Shown here: positions 38,007 through 50,674 of the stretch, piece by piece | Position numbering within the stretch: the first letter of the stretch is position 1 | How the letters are laid out: the number at the start of each line of letters is the position of its first letter | Assembly: GCF_963259705.1 (NCBI RefSeq) | Contig: NC_081846.1 | Span: forward strand, 95,802,641-95,866,640 | Length of the DNA: 64,000 nt | Source: Myotis daubentonii | Taxonomy: Eukaryota > Chordata > Mammalia > Chiroptera > Vespertilionidae | Direction: 5' to 3' | The notes under the pieces: model-generated | What the model saw: only the letters and a program-made list of their open reading frames with translations | The model's database searches: none | Told to the model about the DNA's origin: nothing | Program-made: the position numbers and the translations under genes

Positions 38007-41000
38007 TACAATTAGGGAGGATTGGCTTTGGCGTTTTTTTGTGGGAATCAGTTAAAATGGTGACGATTCCAGTAAATACTTCTAAGCAAAATGTCTAATT
38101 TTGGTAAAACTGTTAAAATACACAATGATAGTACCCAAAAATGATTAAGAACGTGTAAGAAACACCTCAATTACACGTAAATAGATTCTTACTACATTTA
38201 CTGTCGTATTCACTCACGGAGGTTTCCAGTGGAAAGCTGTGTAATGACGAATATACTGGTAATATTTACAACTCCGGGTACTTCCGGTGGCGTTTTCACG
38301 GGACTGTGCTTTCAAATACTAAGTGTTCATGCTTACAGAGCTCAGAATTGGTGTCTAAACCCTTGGAATGACGCGAATAGTGCTTTTGTTTACAATTAAG
38401 GAGGACTGGCTTTGGCGTTTTTTTGTGTGAATCCGTTAAAATGGTGACGATTCCGGTAAATACTTCTAAGCAAACTGTCTAATTTCTGTAAAACTGTTAA
38501 AATACACAATGATAGTTCCCAGAAATGATTAAGAACGTGTAATAAACACCGCAAGTACACGTAAAAAGATTCTTACTACATTTACTGTCGTATTCAATCA
38601 CGGAGGTTTCCAGTGGAAAGGTGTGAAATGAAGAAAATACTTGGAATATTTACAACTCCGGGTACTTCCGGTGGCGTTTTCACGGGACTGTGCTTTCAAA
38701 TACTAAGTGTTCATGCTTACAGAGCTCAGATTTGGTGTCTAAACCCTTGGAATGATGAGAATAGTGTTTCTGTTTACAATTAAGGAGGACTGGCTTTGGC
38801 GTTTTTTTGTGTGAATCAGTTAAAATGGTGACGATTCCGGTAAATACTTCTAAGCAAACTGTCTAATTTTGGTAAAACTGTTAAAATACACATTGATAGT
38901 ACCAAAAATAATTAAGAACGTGTACCAAACACCTCAAGTACACGTAAATAGATTCTTACTACATTTACTGTCGTATTCACTCACGGAGGTTTCCAGTGGA
39001 AAGCTGTGAAATGACGCAAATACTGGTAATATTTACAACTCCGGGTGCTTCCGGTGGCGTTTTCACGGGACTGTGCTTTCAAATACTAAGTGTTCATGCT
39101 TACAGAGCTCAGAATTGGTGTCTGAAGCCTTGGAATGACGAGAATAGTGTTTATGTTTACAATTAAGGAGGATTGGCTTTGGCGTTTTTTTGTGTGAATC
39201 AGTTAAAATGGTGACGATTCCGGTAAATACTTCTAAGCAAACTGTCTAATTTTGGTAAAACTGTTAAAATACACATTGATAGTACCAAAAATAATTAAGA
39301 ACGTGTACCAAACACCTCAAGTACACGTAAATAGATTCTTACTACATTTACTGTCGTATTCACTCACGGAGGTTTCCAGTGGAAAGCTGTGAAATGACGC
39401 AAATACTGGTAATATTTACAACTCCGGGTGCTTCCGGTGGCGTTTTCACGGGACTGTGCTTTTAAATACTAAGTGTTCATGCTTACAGAGCTCAGAATTG
39501 GTGTCTGAAGCCTTGGAATGACGAGAATAGTGTTTATGTTTACAATTAAGGAGGATTGGCTTTGGCGTTTTTTTTTGTGAATCAGTTAAAATGGTGACGA
39601 TTCCGGTAAATACTTCTAAGCAAACTGTCTAATTTTGGTAAAACTGTTAAAATACACAATGATAGTATCCAAAAATGATTAAGAACGTGTACCAAACACC
39701 TCAAGTACACGTAAATAGATTCTTACTACATTTACTGTTGTATTCAATCACGGAGGTTTCCAGTGGAAAGCTGTGAAATGACGCAAATACTGGTAATATT
39801 TACAACTCCGGGTGCTTCCGGTGGCGTTTTCACGGGACTGTGCTTTCAAATACTAAGTGTTCATGCTTACAGAGCTCAGAATTGGTGTCTGAAGCCTTGG
39901 AATGACGAGAATAGTGTTTATGTTTACAATTAAGGAGGATTGGCTTTGGCGTTTTTTTGTGTGAATCAGTTAAAATGGTGACGATTCCGGTAAATACTTC
40001 TAAGCAAACTGTCTAATTTTGGTAAAACTGTTAAAATACACAATGATAGTACCCAAAAATGATTAAGAACGTGTACCAAACACCTCAAGTACACGTAAAT
40101 AGATTCTTACTACATTTACTGTTGTGTTCAATCACGGAAGTTTCCAGTGGAAAGCTGTGAAATGACGAAAATACTGGTAATATTTACAACTCCGGGTACT
40201 TCCGGTGGCGTTTTCACGGGACTGTGGTTTCAAATACTAAGTGTTCATGCTTACAGAGCTCAAAATTGGTGTCTAAAGCCTTGGAATGACGAGAATAGTG
40301 TTTTTGTTTACAATTAAGGAGGACTGGCTTTGGCGTTTTTTTTGTGTGAATCCGTTAAAATGGTGACGATTCCGGTAAGTACTTCTAAGCAAACTGTCTA
40401 ATTTTGGTAAAACTGTTAAAATACACAATGATAGCTCCAAGAAATGATTAAGAACGTGTAACAAACACCTCAAGTACACGTAAATAGATTCTTACTACAT
40501 TTACTGTCGTATTCACTCACGGAGGTTTCCAGTGGAAAGCTATGAAATGACGAAAATACTGGTAATATTTACAACTCCGGGTACTTCCGGGGACATTTTC
40601 ACGGGACTGTGCTTTCAAATACTAAGTGTTCATGCTTACAGAGCTCAGAATTGGTGTCTGAAGCCTTGGAATGACGAGAATAGTGTTTACGTTTACAATT
40701 AAGGAGGATTGGCTTTGGCGTTTTTTTGTGGGAATCAGTTAAAATGGTGACGATTCCAGTAAATACTTCTAAGCAAAATGTCTAATTTTGGTAAAACTGT
40801 TAAAATACACAATGATAGTACCCAAAAATGATTCAGAACGTGTAAGAAACACCTCAATTACACGTAAATAGATTCTTACTACATTTACTGTCGTATTCAC
40901 TCACGGAGGTTTCCAGTGGAAAGCTGTGTAATGACGAATATACTGGTAATATTTACAACTCCGGGTACTTCCGGTGGCGTTTTCACGGGACTGTGGTTTC

Positions 41001-44000
41001 AAATACTAAGTGTTCATGCTTACAGAGCTCAGAATTGGTGTCTAAACCCTTGGAATGACGCGAATAGTGCTTTTGTTTACAATTAAGGAGGACTGGCTTT
41101 GGCGTTTTTTTGTGTGAATCCGTTAAAATGGTGACGATTCCGGTAAATACTTCTAAGCAAACTGTCTAATTTCTGTAAAACTGTTAAAATACACAATGAT
41201 AGTTCCCAGAAATGATTAAGAACGTGTAATAAACACCGCAAGTACACGTAAAAAGATTCTTACTACATTTACTGTCGTATTCAATCACGGAGGTTTCCAG
41301 TGGAAAGGTGTGAAATGAAGAAAATACTTGGAATATTTACAACTCCGGGTACTTCCGGTGGCGTTTTCACGGGACTGTGCTTTCAAATACTAAGTGTTCA
41401 TGCTTACAGAGCTCAGATTTGGTGTCTAAACCCTTGGAATGATGAGAATAGTGTTTCTGTTTACAATTAAGGAGGACTGGCTTTGGCGTTTTTTTGTGTG
41501 AATCAGTTAAAATGGTGACGATTCCGGTAAATACTTCTAAGCAAACTGTCTAATTTTGGTAAAACTGTTAAAATACACATTGATAGTACCAAAAATAATT
41601 AAGAACGTGTACCAAACACCTCAAGTACATGTAAATAGATTCTTACTACATTTACTGTCGTATTCACTCACGGAGGTTTCCAGTGGAAAGCTGTGAAATG
41701 ACGCAAATACTGGTAATATTTACAACTCCGGGTGCTTCCGGTGGCGTTTTCACGGGACTGTGCTTTCAAATACTAAGTGTTCATGCTTACAGAGCTCAGA
41801 ATTGGTGTCTGAAGCCTTGGAATGACGAGAATAGTGTTTATGTTTACAATTAAGGAGGATTGGCTTTGGCGTTTTTTTGTGTGAATCAGTTAAAATGGTG
41901 ACGATTCCGGTAAATACTTCTAAGCAAACTGTCTAATTTTGGTAAAACTGTTAAAATACACAATGATAATATCCAAAAATGATTAAGAACGTGTACCAAA
42001 CACCTCAAGTACACGTAAATAGATTCTTACTACGTTTACTGTTGTATTCAATCACGGAGGTTTCCATTGGAAAGCTGTGAAATGACGCAAATACTGGTAA
42101 TATTTACAACTCCGGGTGCTTCCGGTGGCGTTTTCACGGGACTGTGCTTTCAAATACTAAGTGTTCATGCTTACAGAGCTCAGAATTGGTGTCTGAAGCC
42201 TTGGAATGACGAGAATAGTGTTTATGTTTACAATTAAGGAGGATTGGCTTTGGCGTTTTTTTGTGGGAATCAGTTAAAATGGTGACGATTCCAGTAAATA
42301 CTTCTAAGCAAACTGTCTAATTTTGGTAAAACTGTTAAAATACACAATGATAGTACCCAAAAATGATTAAGAACGTGTAAGAAACACATCAAGTACACGT
42401 AAATAGATTCTTACTACATTTACTGTTGTGTTCAATCACGGAAGTTTCCAGTGGAAAGCTGTGAAATGACGAAAATACTGGTAATATTTACAACTCCGGG
42501 TACTTCCGGTGGCGTTTTCACGGGACTGTGGTTTCAAATACTAAGTGTTCATGCTTACAGAGCTCAAAATTGGTGTCTAAAGCCTTGGAATGACGAGAAT
42601 AATGTTTTTGTTTACAATTAAGGAGGACTGGCTTTGGCGTTTTTTTGTGTGAATCCGTTAAAATGGTGACGATTCCGGTAAGTACTTCTAAGCAAACTGT
42701 CTAATTTTGGTAAAACTGTTAAAATACACAATGATAGCTCCAAGAAATGATTAAGAACGTGTAACAAACACCTCAAGTACACGTAAATAGATTCTTACTA
42801 CATTTACTGTCGTATTCACTCACGGAGGTTTCCAGTGGAAAGCTGTGAAATGACGCAAATACTGGTAATATTTACAACTCCGGGTGCTTCCGGTGGCGTT
42901 TTCACGGGACTGTGCTTTCAAATACTAAGTGTTCATGCTTACAGAGCTCAGAATTGGTGTCTGAAGCCTTGGAATGACGAGAATAGTGTTTATGTTTACA
43001 ATTAAGGAGGATTGGCTTTGGCGTTTTTTTGTGGGAATCAGTTAAAATGGTGACGATTCCAGTAAATACTTCTAAGCAAACTGTCTAATTTTGGTAAAAC
43101 TGTTAAAATACACAATGATAGTACCCAAAAATGATTAAGAACGTGTAAGAAACACATCAAGTACACGTAAATAGATTCTTACTACATTTACTGTTGTGTT
43201 CAATCACGGAAGTTTCCAGTGGAAAGCTGTGAAATGACGAAAATACTGGTAATATTTACAACTCCGGGTACTTCCGGTGGCGTTTTCACGGGACTGTGGT
43301 TTCAAATACTAAGTGTTCATGCTTACAGAGCTCAAAATTGGTGTCTAAAGCCTTGGAATGACGAGAATAATGTTTTTGTTTACAATTAAGGAGGACTGGC
43401 TTTGGCGTTTTTTTGTGTGAATCCGTTAAAATGGTGACGATTCCGGTAAGTACTTCTAAGCAAACTGTCTAATTTTGGTAAAACTGTTAAAATACACAAT
43501 GATAGCTCCAAGAAATGATTAAGAACGTGTAACAAACACCTCAAGTACACGTAAATAGATTCTTACTACATTTACTGTCGTATTCACTCACGGAGGTTTC
43601 CAGTGGAAAGCTATGAAATGACGAAAATACTGGTAATATTTACAACTCCGGGTACTTCCGGGGACATTTTCACGGGACTGTGCTTTCAAATACTAAGTGT
43701 TCATGCTTACAGAGCTCAGAATTGGTGTCTGAAGCCTTGGAATGACGAGAATAGTGTTTATGTTTACAATTAAGGAGGATTGGCTTTGGCATTTTTTTGT
43801 GGGAATCAGTTAAAATGGTGACGATTCCAGTAAATACTTCTAAGCAAAATGTCTAATTTTGGTAAAACTCTTAAAATACACAATGATAGTACCCAAAAAT
43901 GATTAAGAACGTGTAAGAAACACCTCAATTACACGTAAATAGATTCTTACTACATTTACTGTCGTATTCACTCACGGAGGTTTCCAGTGGAAAGCTGTGT

Positions 44001-44148
44001 AATGACGAATATACTGGTAATATTTACAACTCCGGGTACTTCCGGTGGCGTTTTCTCGGGACTGTGCTTTCAAATACTAAGTGTTCATGCTTACAGAGCT
44101 CAGAATTGGTGTCTAAACCCTTGGAATGACGCGAATAGTGCTTTTGTT
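38007..44148. repeat. Zone 6: A-F monomers with local rearrangements
   Basis: Monomers 100-115 start at 38007, 38391, 38775, 39158, 39541, 39925, 40309, 40694, 41078, 41462, 41845, 42229, 42613, 42997, 43381 and 43765. The class string is F,A,B,B,C,D,E,F,A,B,C,D,E/C,D,E,F. B is doubled at 38775-39540, and D-E is doubled at 42229-43764. From monomer 110 on, the C class acquires CTACGTTTACTG and the D class acquires AATAATGTTTTTG, marks inherited by the 6-monomer HOR that follows. Confidence 0.85.
42229..43764. repeat. Duplicated D-E two-monomer unit
   Basis: Two D-E pairs lie in tandem: 42229-42996 and 42997-43764. The two D monomers match (CCAGTAAAT, AACACATC, GAATAATG). The first E monomer (42613) is a hybrid: its head has GGTAAGTACT and GTAACAAAC, but its tail has GTGAAATGACGC and GGGTGCTTCC as in B or C. 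The second E (43381) is standard (GCTATGAAATG, GGGGACATTTT). Confidence 0.85.
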
Positions 44149-46067
44149 TACAATTAAGGAGGACTGGCTTTGGCGTTTTTTTGTGTGAATCCGTTAAAAT
44201 GGTGACGATTCCGGTAAATACTTCTAAGCAAACTGTCTAATTTTGGTAAAACTGTTAAAATACACATTGATAGTACCAAAAATAATTAAGAACGTGTACC
44301 AAACACCTCAAGTACATGTAAATAGATTCTTACTACATTTACTGTCGTATTCACTCACGGAGGTTTCCAGTGGAAAGCTGTGAAATGACGCAAATACTGG
44401 TAATATTTACAACTCCGGGTGCTTCCGGTGGCGTTTTCACGGGACTGTGCTTTCAAATACTAAGTGTTCATGCTTACAGAGCTCAGAATTGGTGTCTGAA
44501 GCCTTGGAATGACGAGAATAGTGTTTATGTTTACAATTAAGGAGGATTGGCTTTGGCGTTTTTTTGTGTGAATCAGTTAAAATGGTGACGATTCCGGTAA
44601 ATACTTCTAAGCAAACTGTCTAATTTTGGTAAAACTGTTAAAATACACAATGATAATATCCAAAAATGATTAAGAACGTGTACCAAACACCTCAAGTACA
44701 CGTAAATAGATTCTTACTACGTTTACTGTTGTATTCAATCACGGAGGTTTCCATTGGAAAGCTGTGAAATGACGCAAATACTGGTAATATTTACAACTCC
44801 GGGTGCTTCCGGTGGCGTTTTCACGGGACTGTGCTTTCAAATACTAAGTGTTCATGCTTACAGAGCTCAGAATTGGTGTCTGAAGCCTTGGAATGACGAG
44901 AATAGTGTTTATGTTTACAATTAAGGAGGATTGGCTTTGGCGTTTTTTTGTGGGAATCAGTTAAAATGGTGACGATTCCAGTAAATACTTCTAAGCAAAC
45001 TGTCTAATTTTGGTAAAACTGTTAAAATACACAATGATAGTACCCAAAAATGATTAAGAACGTGTAAGAAACACATCAAGTACACGTAAATAGATTCTTA
45101 CTACATTTACTGTTGTGTTCAATCACGGAAGTTTCCAGTGGAAAGCTGTGAAATGACGAAAATACTGGTAATATTTACAACTCCGGGTACTTCCGGTGGC
45201 GTTTTCACGGGACTGTGGTTTCAAATACTAAGTGTTCATGCTTACAGAGCTCAAAATTGGTGTCTAAAGCCTTGGAATGACGAGAATAATGTTTTTGTTT
45301 ACAATTAAGGAGGACTGGCTTTGGCGTTTTTTTGTGTGAATCCGTTAAAATGGTGACGATTCCGGTAAGTACTTCTAAGCAAACTGTCTAATTTTGGTAA
45401 AACTGTTAAAATACACAATGATAGCTCCAAGAAATGATTAAGAACGTGTAACAAACACCTCAAGTACACGTAAATAGATTCTTACTACATTTACTGTCGT
45501 ATTCACTCACGGAGGTTTCCAGTGGAAAGCTATGAAATGACGAAAATACTGGTAATATTTACAACTCCGGGTACTTCCGGGGACATTTTCACGGGACTGT
45601 GCTTTCAAATACTAAGTGTTCATGCTTACAGAGCTCAGAATTGGTGTCTGAAGCCTTGGAATGACGAGAATAGTGTTTATGTTTACAATTAAGGAGGATT
45701 GGCTTTGGCATTTTTTTGTGGGAATCAGTTAAAATGGTGACGATTCCAGTAAATACTTCTAAGCAAAATGTCTAATTTTGGTAAAACTCTTAAAATACAC
45801 AATGATAGTACCCAAAAATGATTAAGAACGTGTAAGAAACACCTCAATTACACGTAAATAGATTCTTACTACATTTACTGTCGTATTCACTCACGGAGGT
45901 TTCCAGTGGAAAGCTGTGTAATGACGAATATACTGGTAATATTTACAACTCCGGGTACTTCCGGTGGCGTTTTCTCGGGACTGTGCTTTCAAATACTAAG
46001 TGTTCATGCTTACAGAGCTCAGAATTGGTGTCTAAACCCTTGGAATGACGCGAATAGTGCTTTTGTT
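44149..46067. repeat. 5-monomer HOR unit B-C-D-E-F (A-class missing)
   Basis: Monomers 116-120 start at 44149, 44532, 44916, 45300 and 45684. They match the B-F part of the following 6-monomer units, but F (43765) is followed directly by a B-type monomer with CCGTTAAAATGG and TACATGTAAAT. Loss or non-acquisition of the A monomer gives a 1919-bp unit in place of 2303 bp. Confidence 0.88.
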
Positions 46068-48371
46068 TACAATTAAGGAGGACTGGCTTTGGCGTTTTTT
46101 TGTGTGAATCCGTTAAAATGGTGACGATTCCGGTAAATACTTCTAAGCAAACTGTCTAATTTCTGTAAAACTGTTAAAATACACAATGATAGTTCCCAGA
46201 AATGATTAAGAACGTGTACCAAACACCTCAAGTACACGTAAATAGATTCTTACTACATTTACTGTCGTATTCACTCACGGAGGTTTCCAGTGGAAAGCTG
46301 TGAAATGACGAAAATACTGGTAATATTTACAACTCCGGGTGCTTCCGGTGGCGTTTTCACGGGACTGTGCTTTCAAATACTAAGTGTTCATGCTTACAGA
46401 GCTCAGATTTGGTGTCTAAACCCTTGGAATGATGAGAATAGTGTTTCTGTTTACAATTAAGGAGGACTGGCTTTGGCGTTTTTTTGTGTGAATCAGTTAA
46501 AATGGTGACGATTCCGGTAAATACTTCTAAGCAAACTGTCTAATTTTGGTAAAACTGTTAAAATACACATTGATAGTATCCAAAAATAATTAAGAACGTG
46601 TACCAAACACCTCAAGTACACGTAAATAGATTCTTACTACATTTACTGTCGTATTCACTCACGGAGGTTTCCAGTGGAAAGCTGTGAAATGACGCAAATA
46701 CTGGTAATATTTACAACTCCGGGTGCTTCCGGTGGCGTTTTCACGGGACTGTGCTTTCAAATACTAAGTGTTCATGCTTACAGAGCTCAGAATTGGTGTC
46801 TGAAGCCTTGGAATGACGAGAATAGTGTTTATGTTTACAATTAAGGAGGATTGGCTTTGGCGTTTTTTTGTGTGAATCAGTTAAAATGGTGACGATTCCG
46901 GTAAATACTTCTAAGCAAACTGTCTAATTTTGGTAAAACTGTTAAAATACACAATGATAATATCCAAAAATGATTAAGAACGTGTACCAAACACCTCAAG
47001 TACACGTAAATAGATTCTTACTACGTTTACTGTTGTATTCAATCACGGAGGTTTCCATTGGAAAGCTGTGAAATGACGCAAATACTGGTAATATTTACAA
47101 CTCCGGGTGCTTCCGGTGGCGTTTTCACGGGACTGTGCTTTCAAATACTAAGTGTTCATGCTTACAGAGCTCAGAATTGGTGTCTGAAGCCTTGGAATGA
47201 CGAGAATAGTGTTTATGTTTACAATTAAGGAGGATTGGCTTTGGCGTTTTTTTGTGGGAATCAGTTAAAATGGTGACGATTCCAGTAAATACTTCTAAGC
47301 AAACTGTCTAATTTTGGTAAAACTGTTAAAATACACAATGATAGTACCCAAAAATGATTAAGAACGTGTAAGAAACACATCAAGTACACGTAAATAGATT
47401 CTTACTACATTTACTGTTGTGTTCAATCACGGAAGTTTCCAGTGGAAAGCTGTGAAATGACGAAAATACTGGTAATATTTACAACTCCGGGTACTTCCGG
47501 TGGCGTTTTCACGGGACTGTGGTTTCAAATACTAAGTGTTCATGCTTACAGAGCTCAAAATTGGTGTCTAAAGCCTTGGAATGACGAGAATAATGTTTTT
47601 GTTTACAATTAAGGAGGACTGGCTTTGGCGTTTTTTTGTGTGAATCCGTTAAAATGGTGACGATTCCGGTAAGTACTTCTAAGCAAACTGTCTAATTTTG
47701 GTAAAACTGTTAAAATACACAATGATAGCTCCAAGAAATGATTAAGAACGTGTAACAAACACCTCAAGTACACGTAAATAGATTCTTACTACATTTACTG
47801 TCGTATTCACTCACGGAGGTTTCCAGTGGAAAGCTATGAAATGACGAAAATACTGGTAATATTTACAACTCCGGGTACTTCCGGGGACATTTTCACGGGA
47901 CTGTGCTTTCAAATACTAAGTGTTCATGCTTACAGAGCTCAGAATTGGTGTCTGAAGCCTTGGAATGACGAGAATAGTGTTTATGTTTACAATTAAGGAG
48001 GATTGGCTTTGGCATTTTTTTGTGGGAATCAGTTAAAATGGTGACGATTCCAGTAAATACTTCTAAGCAAAATGTCTAATTTTGGTAAAACTCTTAAAAT
48101 ACACAATGATAGTACCCAAAAATGATTAAGAACGTGTAAGAAACACCTCAATTACACGTAAATAGATTCTTACTACATTTACTGTCGTATTCACTCACGG
48201 AGGTTTCCAGTGGAAAGCTGTGTAATGACGAATATACTGGTAATATTTACAACTCCGGGTACTTCCGGTGGCGTTTTCTCGGGACTGTGCTTTCAAATAC
48301 TAAGTGTTCATGCTTACAGAGCTCAGAATTGGTGTCTAAACCCTTGGAATGACGCGAATAGTGCTTTTGTT
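46068..48371. repeat. 6-monomer HOR A-B-C-D-E-F, unit 1 (2304 bp)
   Basis: Monomers start at 46068, 46452, 46836, 47220, 47604 and 47988. The unit is almost base-for-base the same as the next one. Differences I noticed: the B monomer has AGTATCC rather than AGTACC (one extra base, hence 2304 rather than 2303), and the F monomer has AAACTCTTAA. F also carries GGCATTTTTTTG and TTTTCTCGGG. Confidence 0.92.
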
Positions 48372-48755
48372 TACAATTAAGGAGGACTGGCTTTGGCGTT
48401 TTTTTGTGTGAATCCGTTAAAATGGTGACGATTCCGGTAAATACTTCTAAGCAAACTGTCTAATTTCTGTAAAACTGTTAAAATACACAATGATAGTTCC
48501 CAGAAATGATTAAGAACGTGTACCAAACACCTCAAGTACACGTAAATAGATTCTTACTACATTTACTGTCGTATTCACTCACGGAGGTTTCCAGTGGAAA
48601 GCTGTGAAATGACGAAAATACTGGTAATATTTACAACTCCGGGTGCTTCCGGTGGCGTTTTCACGGGACTGTGCTTTCAAATACTAAGTGTTCATGCTTA
48701 CAGAGCTCAGATTTGGTGTCTAAACCCTTGGAATGATGAGAATAGTGTTTCTGTT
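48372..48755. repeat. HOR class A monomer (mosaic form), unit 2
   Basis: A-class diagnostic bases in order: GACTGGC, GAATCCG, AATTTCTGT, ATAGTTCCCAG, CAGATTTGG, CTAAACCC, GATGAGAAT, TTTCTG. In this HOR the centre is replaced by B-like sequence: GTACCAAAC in place of GTAATAAAC, and GGGTGCTTCC in place of GGGTACTTCC. The intact A form is seen at 41078 and 54898 (AACACCGCAAG, AAAAAGATTC, AAAGGTGTG, GAAGAAAATACTTGG). Confidence 0.85.
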
Positions 48756-49138
48756 TACAATTAAGGAGGACTGGCTTTGGCGTTTTTTTGTGTGAATCAG
48801 TTAAAATGGTGACGATTCCGGTAAATACTTCTAAGCAAACTGTCTAATTTTGGTAAAACTGTTAAAATACACATTGATAGTACCAAAAATAATTAAGAAC
48901 GTGTACCAAACACCTCAAGTACACGTAAATAGATTCTTACTACATTTACTGTCGTATTCACTCACGGAGGTTTCCAGTGGAAAGCTGTGAAATGACGCAA
49001 ATACTGGTAATATTTACAACTCCGGGTGCTTCCGGTGGCGTTTTCACGGGACTGTGCTTTCAAATACTAAGTGTTCATGCTTACAGAGCTCAGAATTGGT
49101 GTCTGAAGCCTTGGAATGACGAGAATAGTGTTTATGTT
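48756..49138. repeat. HOR class B monomer, unit 2
   Basis: This class is 383 bp long because of AGTACCAAAAATAATT. Diagnostic bases: ACATTGATAG, GTACCAAAC, TATTCACTC, GACGCAAATAC, GGGTGCTTCC, GTCTGAAG, GTGTTTATG. Confidence 0.88.
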
Positions 49139-49522
49139 TACAATTAAGGAGGATTGGCTTTGGCGTTTTTTTGTGTGAATCAGTTAAAATGGTGACGATT
49201 CCGGTAAATACTTCTAAGCAAACTGTCTAATTTTGGTAAAACTGTTAAAATACACAATGATAATATCCAAAAATGATTAAGAACGTGTACCAAACACCTC
49301 AAGTACACGTAAATAGATTCTTACTACGTTTACTGTTGTATTCAATCACGGAGGTTTCCATTGGAAAGCTGTGAAATGACGCAAATACTGGTAATATTTA
49401 CAACTCCGGGTGCTTCCGGTGGCGTTTTCACGGGACTGTGCTTTCAAATACTAAGTGTTCATGCTTACAGAGCTCAGAATTGGTGTCTGAAGCCTTGGAA
49501 TGACGAGAATAGTGTTTATGTT
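49139..49522. repeat. HOR class C monomer, unit 2
   Basis: Diagnostic bases: GATAATATCC, GTACCAAAC, CTACGTTTACTGTTG, TATTCAATC, TTTCCATTGG, GACGCAAATAC, GGGTGCTTCC, GTCTGAAG, GTGTTTATG. GATAATATCC first appears at about 28.9 kb and was followed as a ruler through the array (28911, 30832, 33520, 35441, 41967, 44654, 46958, 49261, 51564, 55787, 59624, 62695). Confidence 0.88.
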
Positions 49523-49906
49523 TACAATTAAGGAGGATTGGCTTTGGCGTTTTTTTGTGGGAATCAGTTAAAATGGTGACGATTCCAGTAAATACTTCTA
49601 AGCAAACTGTCTAATTTTGGTAAAACTGTTAAAATACACAATGATAGTACCCAAAAATGATTAAGAACGTGTAAGAAACACATCAAGTACACGTAAATAG
49701 ATTCTTACTACATTTACTGTTGTGTTCAATCACGGAAGTTTCCAGTGGAAAGCTGTGAAATGACGAAAATACTGGTAATATTTACAACTCCGGGTACTTC
49801 CGGTGGCGTTTTCACGGGACTGTGGTTTCAAATACTAAGTGTTCATGCTTACAGAGCTCAAAATTGGTGTCTAAAGCCTTGGAATGACGAGAATAATGTT
49901 TTTGTT
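49523..49906. repeat. HOR class D monomer, unit 2
   Basis: Diagnostic bases: GTGGGAATCAG, ATAGTACCC, AACACATC, GTTGTGTTC, GGAAGTTTCC, GTGGTTTC, CAAAATTGG, CTAAAGCC, GAATAATGTTTTTG. Earlier D monomers have GAATAGTGTTTTTG. Confidence 0.88.
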
Positions 49907-50290
49907 TACAATTAAGGAGGACTGGCTTTGGCGTTTTTTTGTGTGAATCCGTTAAAATGGTGACGATTCCGGTAAGTACTTCTAAGCAAACTGTCTAATT
50001 TTGGTAAAACTGTTAAAATACACAATGATAGCTCCAAGAAATGATTAAGAACGTGTAACAAACACCTCAAGTACACGTAAATAGATTCTTACTACATTTA
50101 CTGTCGTATTCACTCACGGAGGTTTCCAGTGGAAAGCTATGAAATGACGAAAATACTGGTAATATTTACAACTCCGGGTACTTCCGGGGACATTTTCATG
50201 GGACTGTGCTTTCAAATACTAAGTGTTCATGCTTACAGAGCTCAGAATTGGTGTCTGAAGCCTTGGAATGACGAGAATAGTGTTTATGTT
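49907..50290. repeat. HOR class E monomer, unit 2
   Basis: Diagnostic bases: GACTGGC, GAATCCG, GGTAAGTACT, ATAGCTCCAAG, GTAACAAAC, GCTATGAAATG, GGGGACATTTT, GTCTGAAG. The T-run after GGCG is 7 here but 8 in E monomers at 18047, 24569, 40309, 56049 and 60270, and 9 at 29557, 31477, 34166 and 36086. This copy has a private TTTTCATGGG. Confidence 0.88.
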
Positions 50291-50674
50291 TACAATTAAG
50301 GAGGATTGGCTTTGGCATTTTTTTGTGGGAATCAGTTAAAATGGTGACGATTCCAGTAAATACTTCTAAGCAAAATGTCTAATTTTGGTAAAACTGTTAA
50401 AATACACAATGATAGTACCCAAAAATGATTAAGAACGTGTAAGAAACACCTCAATTACACGTAAATAGATTCTTACTACATTTACTGTCGTATTCACTCA
50501 CGGAGGTTTCCAGTGGAAAGCTGTGTAATGACGAATATACTGGTAATATTTACAACTCCGGGTACTTCCGGTGGCGTTTTCTCGGGACTGTGCTTTCAAA
50601 TACTAAGTGTTCATGCTTACAGAGCTCAGAATTGGTGTCTAAACCCTTGGAATGACGCGAATAGTGCTTTTGTT
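50291..50674. repeat. HOR class F monomer, unit 2
   Basis: Diagnostic bases: GTGGGAATCAG, CCAGTAAAT, GCAAAATG, ATAGTACCC, CTCAATTACACG, GTGTAATGACGAAT, CTAAACCC, GACGCGAATAGTGC. In this HOR it also has GGCATTTTTTTG and TTTTCTCGGG. CCAGTAAAT removes the first CCGG site of the monomer. Confidence 0.88.
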
